Shown here piece by piece: positions 59,746-64,000 of a stretch of DNA of 64,000 nt; positions within the stretch are counted from its first letter, which is position 1, and each line of letters starts with the position of its first letter. Made by a program: the position numbers and the translations under genes. The DNA comes from Tabrizicola flagellatus. GTDB taxonomy: Bacteria; Pseudomonadota; Alphaproteobacteria; Rhodobacterales; Rhodobacteraceae. Under the pieces are notes generated by a model that worked only from the letters and a program-made list of their open reading frames with translations, was not told the DNA's origin and made no database searches. The stretch spans positions 186,001-250,000 of the forward strand of contig NZ_VMDU01000001.1 in assembly GCF_008271465.1 (NCBI RefSeq), read 5' to 3'.

Positions 59746-60480
59746 GTGTCGAAGGACTTGCAGGTGGAGGCCGCAGCGCGGCCAGTCAACCATCTGGCGA
59801 TCATCATGGACGGCAACGGCCGCTGGGCCACCAACCGGGGCTGGGCGCGTCTGGTCGGCCACCGCAAGGGTGCCGAGCGGGTGCGCGAGATCGTCAAGGC
59901 GGCCCCCGACCTGGGGATCAGGTGGCTGACGCTCTATGCCTTCTCGACCGAGAACTGGAAGCGGTCCACAGAGGAAGTCCTGGGCCTGATGGCGATCTTC
60001 GCCCGTTACATCGAGCGCGAGGCCGACCGGCTGGCGCAGGCGGGCGTCAGGATGCGCTTCATCGGCGACCGGAGCCGGCTCGACCCCAAGCTGCAACGCA
60101 TGATGGCCGGGATCGAGGCGCGCACGGCGGGGCTTGACCGGCTGAACCTCACGGTCGCGATCAATTACGGCGGGCGGGACGAGATCGTCCGCGCGGCCCG
60201 CAAGGTGGCCGAGGCCGCGGCGGCGGGGCTTCTGGACCCTCGGCATCTGACCGAGGCGGCCTTCGGCGAAAGGCTCGACACCGGGGGGCTGCCCGACCCT
60301 GACCTGGTGATCCGCACCAGCGGCGAGACGCGGACCTCGAATTTCCTGCCCTGGCAGGCGGCCTATGCCGAATACGAGTTCACCGAGACGCTCTGGCCGG
60401 ATTTCGGGCCGGAGGAGTTGGCCGCGATCGTGGCGCGCTTCTCGAACCGACAGCGGCGCTTCGGCGGGGTGGTCCGGTGA
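59746..60480 (+). CDS. uppS: Undecaprenyl diphosphate synthase (cis-prenyltransferase)
   Basis: Builds the C55 lipid carrier for cell-wall and surface polymers. The 244-residue protein has the catalytic aspartate D22 in HLAIIMDGNGRWATNRGW, the LYAFSTENWKR segment, LNLTVAINYGGRDEIVRAAR and the metal/diphosphate motif DLVIRTSGETRTSNFLPWQ with AEYEFTETLWPDF. GTG start at 59746 after GGAGGGG. It overlaps cdsA by four bases (GTGA). Confidence 0.97.
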   Translation: MSKDLQVEAAARPVNHLAIIMDGNGRWATNRGWARLVGHRKGAERVREIVKAAPDLGIRWLTLYAFSTENWKRSTEEVLGLMAIFARYIEREADRLAQAGVRMRFIGDRSRLDPKLQRMMAGIEARTAGLDRLNLTVAINYGGRDEIVRAARKVAEAAAAGLLDPRHLTEAAFGERLDTGGLPDPDLVIRTSGETRTSNFLPWQAAYAEYEFTETLWPDFGPEELAAIVARFSNRQRRFGGVVR

Positions 60481-61286
60481 GCGATCCGGGGCCGGCGCCT
60501 GCCGGCAGATGGGCGGACCTGCGCACGCGCATCCTGTCGGCCATCGTCATGCTGGCGGTGGGCGCGGTCGAGATCTGGTTGGGCGGCACGGCCTTTGCCG
60601 CGCTGGTCATCGGGCTGACCTCGGTGATGGTCTGGGAACTGGCGACGATGACGGCGCCGGGGGGGCGGAAGGCTCCGGTCACCATCGCCGTGACGGCGGG
60701 GGCTGCGCTGATGCTGGCCATGGTGCTGCGCAGCGACATCGCGGTCCTGTTCCTGATGGTGCCGACGCTGGTCCTGATCCTGACCCCGCGCCGCGACCGG
60801 CGGCTGTCGGGCGCCTATGCGCTGGCGATCATGCTGGCGGGCTACGGACTGGTCGAGCTGCGCCAGACCGGGGGCGACCGGGCGATCCTGTGGCTGGTGG
60901 CGGTGGTGATCGTCTCGGACGTGCTGGGCTATTTCGTGGGCCGGCTGGTGGGAGGCCCGAAGTTCTGGCCGGCGCTGAGCCCGAAGAAGACCTGGTCGGG
61001 CACGGTGGCGGGCTGGATCGGCGCGGCGCTGGTGGGGCTGGTCCTTGTCCTGGCGGTGGGCACGAGCTGGCTGATCGTGCCGGTCTCGGCGCTGGTGGCC
61101 CTGGCCGGGCAGATGGGCGACATTGCCGAAAGCTGGGTCAAGCGGCGGGCCGGCGTAAAGGATGCCTCGGACCTGATCCCGGGCCATGGCGGCGTGCTGG
61201 ACCGGTTCGACGCGTTGATCGGGGCGGTGGTCTTCGTGCTGCTTCTGGGCCTCTTCGCGCCGGTCACGCGCCTGTTCGGTGGGTGA
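60477..61286 (+). CDS. cdsA: Phosphatidate cytidylyltransferase
   Basis: Makes CDP-diacylglycerol for phospholipid synthesis at the inner membrane. The 269-residue protein has eight or so hydrophobic helices and the CdsA signature near the C-terminus: KKTWSGTVAGWIGAALVGLV, GDIAESWVKRRAGVKDASDL and IPGHGGVLDRFDALIGAVVF. The GTG start overlaps the uppS stop. Confidence 0.96.
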   Translation: MSDPGPAPAGRWADLRTRILSAIVMLAVGAVEIWLGGTAFAALVIGLTSVMVWELATMTAPGGRKAPVTIAVTAGAALMLAMVLRSDIAVLFLMVPTLVLILTPRRDRRLSGAYALAIMLAGYGLVELRQTGGDRAILWLVAVVIVSDVLGYFVGRLVGGPKFWPALSPKKTWSGTVAGWIGAALVGLVLVLAVGTSWLIVPVSALVALAGQMGDIAESWVKRRAGVKDASDLIPGHGGVLDRFDALIGAVVFVLLLGLFAPVTRLFGG

Positions 61287-61290
61287 GGCG

Positions 61291-62475
61291 ATGCGCAGCA
61301 TCTCGATCTTTGGTGCCACGGGGTCGATCGGCGAGCAGACCGTCGATCTTCTGCTGCGCGCGGGCGGGGCCGGGACGCATCGCGTGGTGGCGCTGACCGG
61401 GGGACGGAACCTGGCACGGCTGGCCGAGATGGCGCGCCTGTTGCGGGCCGAGATCGCGGTCTGCGCCGATCCGCGAGACTTGCGGGAGCTTCGTGAGCGG
61501 CTGGCCGGTTCGGGTGTCGAGGCGGCGGCGGGGCCGGAGGCGTTGCTCGAGGCCGCCGACCGCCCGGCAGACTGGGTGATGAGCGCAATCGTCGGCGCGG
61601 CAGGGCTGGCGCCGGGGTTCCGCGCCCTGCGGCACGGGGGCACGCTGGCGCTGGCCAACAAGGAAAGCCTGGTGACGGCCGGGCCGTTGCTCATGGCCGA
61701 GGCCGCGCGGCAGCGGGCGCGGATCCTGCCGGTGGACAGCGAGCACTCGGCGATCTTCCAGGCGCTGGTCGGCGAGGACATCGCGGCGGTGGAGCGGATC
61801 ATCCTGACCGCCTCGGGCGGCGCCCTCCGCGACTGGCCGATCGAGCGTCTGGCCGCGGCAACCGTGGCCGAGGCGCTGGCACATCCTAACTGGACGATGG
61901 GGCACAGGATCACGATCGATTCGGCATCCATGTTCAACAAGGCACTGGAAGTCATCGAGACCCGGGAATTCTTCGGTGTCGCCCCGGAGCAGATCGAGGT
62001 CATCATCCACCCCGAGAGCCTGATCCATTCCATGGTCGGCTACCGCGACGGGGCGATCATGGCGCATATGGGGGCGCCGGACATGCGCCATTCCATCGGC
62101 TATGCGCTGAACTGGCCCGAGCGGGCGCCGCTGCCGGTGGCGCGGCTGGACCTGGCCCGGATCGGCCAGCTGACCTTCCGCGCGCCGGACCTTCAGCGCT
62201 ATCCCGCGCTGCGGCTGGCCCGTGAGGTCATGGCGCGGCGCGGACTGGCAGGGGCGGCCTTCAACGCGGCCAAGGAGGTGGCGCTCGACCATTTCCTGGC
62301 CGGCGGGATCGGATTCATGGACATGGGCTGCGTGGTCGAGGCGGTGCTCGAGGTGCTGGACCCCGAGCTTGGCCGCGAAAACGACAGAATGACCCTTGAG
62401 GATGTGCAGGCCGTGGACCATCTGGCACGGCAAAGGGCAGGTGAGATCGTGCGCCGGCAGGCAGGAGAGCGGTGA
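61291..62475 (+). CDS. dxr: 1-deoxy-D-xylulose-5-phosphate reductoisomerase
   Basis: Second step of the MEP isoprenoid pathway, which feeds UppS. The 394-residue protein has the NADPH loop FGATGSIGEQTVDLL, LANKESLVTAGPLL, the metal/substrate loop PVDSEHSAIFQALVGED, ILTASGGALRDWP, HPNWTMGHRITIDSASMFNK and HPESLIHSMVGYRDG. A GTG at 61279 is an alternative start. It shares its last base with the first of rseP (TGATG). Confidence 0.97.
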   Translation: MRSISIFGATGSIGEQTVDLLLRAGGAGTHRVVALTGGRNLARLAEMARLLRAEIAVCADPRDLRELRERLAGSGVEAAAGPEALLEAADRPADWVMSAIVGAAGLAPGFRALRHGGTLALANKESLVTAGPLLMAEAARQRARILPVDSEHSAIFQALVGEDIAAVERIILTASGGALRDWPIERLAAATVAEALAHPNWTMGHRITIDSASMFNKALEVIETREFFGVAPEQIEVIIHPESLIHSMVGYRDGAIMAHMGAPDMRHSIGYALNWPERAPLPVARLDLARIGQLTFRAPDLQRYPALRLAREVMARRGLAGAAFNAAKEVALDHFLAGGIGFMDMGCVVEAVLEVLDPELGRENDRMTLEDVQAVDHLARQRAGEIVRRQAGER

Positions 62476-63803
62476 TGGAAGCGATTGTGGCGGCGCTTGG
62501 CGGCACGGCCTGGACGGTGGTGTTCTTCGTGATCGCGCTGTCGGTGATCGTCTTCGTGCACGAATACGGCCATTACATCGTCGGCCGCTGGTCGGGGATC
62601 CATTCCGAGGTCTTCTCCATCGGCTTCGGCCCGGTCCTGTTCAGCCGCACCGACCGGCGCGGCACGAAATGGCAGGTCGCGGCGATTCCCTTCGGCGGCT
62701 ATGTGAAGTTCCTCGGCGATGTGGATGCGTCCTCGGTGCGGTCGGCCGATGTCTCGGGGCTGTCGGCCGAGGAGCGGCGGCATACGATGGCGGGCGCTCC
62801 GCTCTGGGCGCGGGCGGCCACGGTGGCGGCGGGGCCGGTGTTCAACTTCATACTGACCTTCGTGCTTCTTGCGGGGCTGGCGCTGGCGGTGGGCGTTCCG
62901 CGCGAGGAACCGACGGTGGGCGCGCTGCGGGCCTTTCCGTACGAGGGGCCGTCGCTGGTCGAGGGCGACGTGATCCTGGCGGTGGACGGCCAGCCGACGC
63001 CGGACTGGGCGACCTTCAACCAGGTGGTGGACACAGTGCAGGACCGGACCGTGCTGACCTACCGGGTGCGCCGGGGGGGCGAGGAGCTGGAGGTCGAAGG
63101 CCCGCATCCGCGCGCGCCCGTGGTGGGCGAGGTGCAGATCCGGTCCGCCGCGATGGACGCGGGCCTCCGCGAGGGCGACGTGATCCTGAGGGCGGACGGC
63201 AAGGATGTCCGCTTCTTCGCCGAACTGCCCGAGATCGTCGCGGCCGGCAAGGGCCAGCCGGTGGCGCTGACCGTCTGGCGCGACGGCCGGACCTTCGAGC
63301 TGTCGCTGACCCCGCGCATCCGCACGGTGGACGACGGCAGCGGCGGCTTCACGGAACGCTACCTGCTGGGGCTTTATTCCGGCATGTTCTTCGAGCCTGC
63401 CGTGCGCAGTGTGGGCCCCTGGGAGGCGGTGACGGGCGCGGCGCAGAGCATGTGGCTGATGACGACGACGACCTTCTCGGGCCTGTGGCACATGATCCAG
63501 GGGGCCATCAGCAGCTGCAATCTGTCGGGCGCGATCGGGATGGCGGAAACGGCAGGTGACGCCGCGCGCAACGGGGCGGAGAGCTTCGTCGGCATGCTGG
63601 CGATCCTGTCGCTGGGCGTGGGCATCCTGAACCTGTTCCCGATCCCGGTCCTGGATGGCGGTCATCTGGTGTTCCACGCCTACGAGGCGGTGACGCGGCG
63701 CAAGCCCTCGGAGCGGGCGCTGCGGATCCTGATGACGGTGGGTCTGACGCTGGTGCTGTCGATCATGCTGTTCGGGCTGAGCCGCGACCTTCTGTGCCAC
63801 TGA
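62475..63803 (+). CDS. rseP: RIP metalloprotease RseP
   Basis: Site-2-type intramembrane zinc protease that cleaves anti-sigma factors after a first cut, and clears signal peptides. The 442-residue protein has the active-site HEYGH at residues 29-33 (SVIVFVHEYGHYIVGRW), two PDZ domains (about 125-285) and the third-helix motif NLFPIPVLDGGHLVF with the metal-binding aspartate. The ATG at 62475 follows AGGAG; a GTG three bases earlier is less likely. Confidence 0.96.
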   Translation: MEAIVAALGGTAWTVVFFVIALSVIVFVHEYGHYIVGRWSGIHSEVFSIGFGPVLFSRTDRRGTKWQVAAIPFGGYVKFLGDVDASSVRSADVSGLSAEERRHTMAGAPLWARAATVAAGPVFNFILTFVLLAGLALAVGVPREEPTVGALRAFPYEGPSLVEGDVILAVDGQPTPDWATFNQVVDTVQDRTVLTYRVRRGGEELEVEGPHPRAPVVGEVQIRSAAMDAGLREGDVILRADGKDVRFFAELPEIVAAGKGQPVALTVWRDGRTFELSLTPRIRTVDDGSGGFTERYLLGLYSGMFFEPAVRSVGPWEAVTGAAQSMWLMTTTTFSGLWHMIQGAISSCNLSGAIGMAETAGDAARNGAESFVGMLAILSLGVGILNLFPIPVLDGGHLVFHAYEAVTRRKPSERALRILMTVGLTLVLSIMLFGLSRDLLCH

Positions 63804-63880
63804 CAGCGCCGGCACGGTCTGCGCCCTGATCGGCAGGGCGCTGCGCGGCCATTGCCCTTCTACCACAACATCTTGCAAAG

Positions 63881-63889
63881 TTATCCACA
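63881..63889. promoter_or_regulatory. DnaA box downstream of rseP
   Basis: An exact TTATCCACA in the 162-base gap between rseP and the next gene, just upstream of a plausible sigma-70 promoter. Confidence 0.4.
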
Positions 63890-63903
63890 GGGACCGCAGG
63901 CTT

Positions 63904-63932
63904 TTGACAAAGCTGCGCTTTCCCGCTAGTCA
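63904..63932 (+). promoter_or_regulatory. Candidate promoter of the gene after rseP
   Basis: A perfect -35 TTGACA (63904-63909), a 17-base spacer and a weak -10 TAGTCA (63927-63932), 34 bases upstream of the ATG at 63966. Confidence 0.45.
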
Positions 63933-63965
63933 ATCCCGTAACAATAAATTCGGCGAGGATGCAAA

Positions 63966-64000
63966 ATGCGGATGACCCAATGCGCGGCCCAGGGGCAGCC
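63966..64000 (+). CDS. Start of the next gene, partial (bamA expected)
   Basis: The last 35 bases begin ATGCGGATGACCCAATGC after a GAGG ribosome-binding tract, and the frame is still open at the edge. Only twelve codons are visible, too few for recognition. The gene order rseP-bamA is highly conserved in proteobacteria, so the outer-membrane assembly factor BamA is the expected product; that is inference from position only. Confidence 0.5.
   Translation, partial: MRMTQCAAQGQ

Noticed and set aside
1-64000. tRNA, rRNA, riboswitch, prophage and insertion sequences
   Set aside because: No cloverleaf-like or conserved riboswitch cores, transposase genes or terminal repeats could be recognised by eye on either strand.

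Overview
This window looks like chromosomal DNA from an alphaproteobacterium of the Rhodobacteraceae/Paracoccaceae type (Rhodobacter, Paracoccus and relatives). The evidence is a high GC content (about two thirds by eye), strong G/C third-position bias that produces long mirror ORFs, and several gene groups typical of that family: pyrH followed by frr-uppS-cdsA-dxr-rseP; an Lrp regulator facing a DUF2849-cysI-cysH-DUF934 cluster; a LysR regulator facing gcdH; and MoxR-ATPase/VWA/XdhC genes. I see no rRNA, tRNA, phage, IS element or CRISPR array. Coding density is very high; no gene-free stretch exceeds about 240 bases.

Layout. 1-2.7 kb: a truncated MORN-repeat secreted protein, nadE and a small unknown gene. 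2.7-12.4 kb: a LysR regulator divergent from a catabolic operon of two covalent-flavin GcvT-type oxidoreductases, a non-pyrrolysine MttB-family methyltransferase and a beta-hydroxyacid-type dehydrogenase, followed by a PLP-dependent lyase. This is plausibly a methylated-amine pathway of unknown substrate. 12.4-27.8 kb: mostly housekeeping genes on the minus strand (SDR, purF, cvpA, radA, PqiA-like, mlaF-mlaE-alr, dnaB, pyrE, pyrC, an unknown nucleotide/sugar-fold protein, a glycosyltransferase), with one plus-strand P1B-4 metal ATPase. 27.8-36.8 kb: gcdH and its LysR regulator, then a plus-strand run of MoxR ATPase, CoxE-type VWA protein, a large OmpA-like protein with an Ala/Glu-rich helix, an XdhC/CoxF-like protein and a molybdopterin-binding protein. 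This resembles a molybdenum-hydroxylase maturation module without its enzyme subunits. 36.8-42.9 kb: infC with an apparent AUA start, a second Ala-rich helical membrane-anchored protein, fpr, and the assimilatory sulfate/sulfite reduction genes with an Lrp regulator. 43-49.7 kb: P450 and DMT exporter, tpiA, an A-type Fe-S carrier, a SatD/DUF3307 pair with three phased operators, sufT, ssb and a lytic transglycosylase. 49.7-57.1 kb: a complete peptide-type ABC importer with an AraC regulator. 57.2-64 kb: miaA, then pyrH-frr-uppS-cdsA-dxr-rseP and the first codons of the next gene (bamA expected).

Most genes form short operons with ATGA/GTGA or TAATG/TGATG overlaps. A dispersed intergenic element occurs eight times: a GC hairpin plus one of two conserved tails. 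The most promising undescribed items are the SatD/DUF3307 locus with its phased palindromes and apparently leaderless promoter, the methyltransferase/flavoprotein operon, the orphan Mo-enzyme maturation module with its inserted OmpA gene, and the two-tailed intergenic repeat family.
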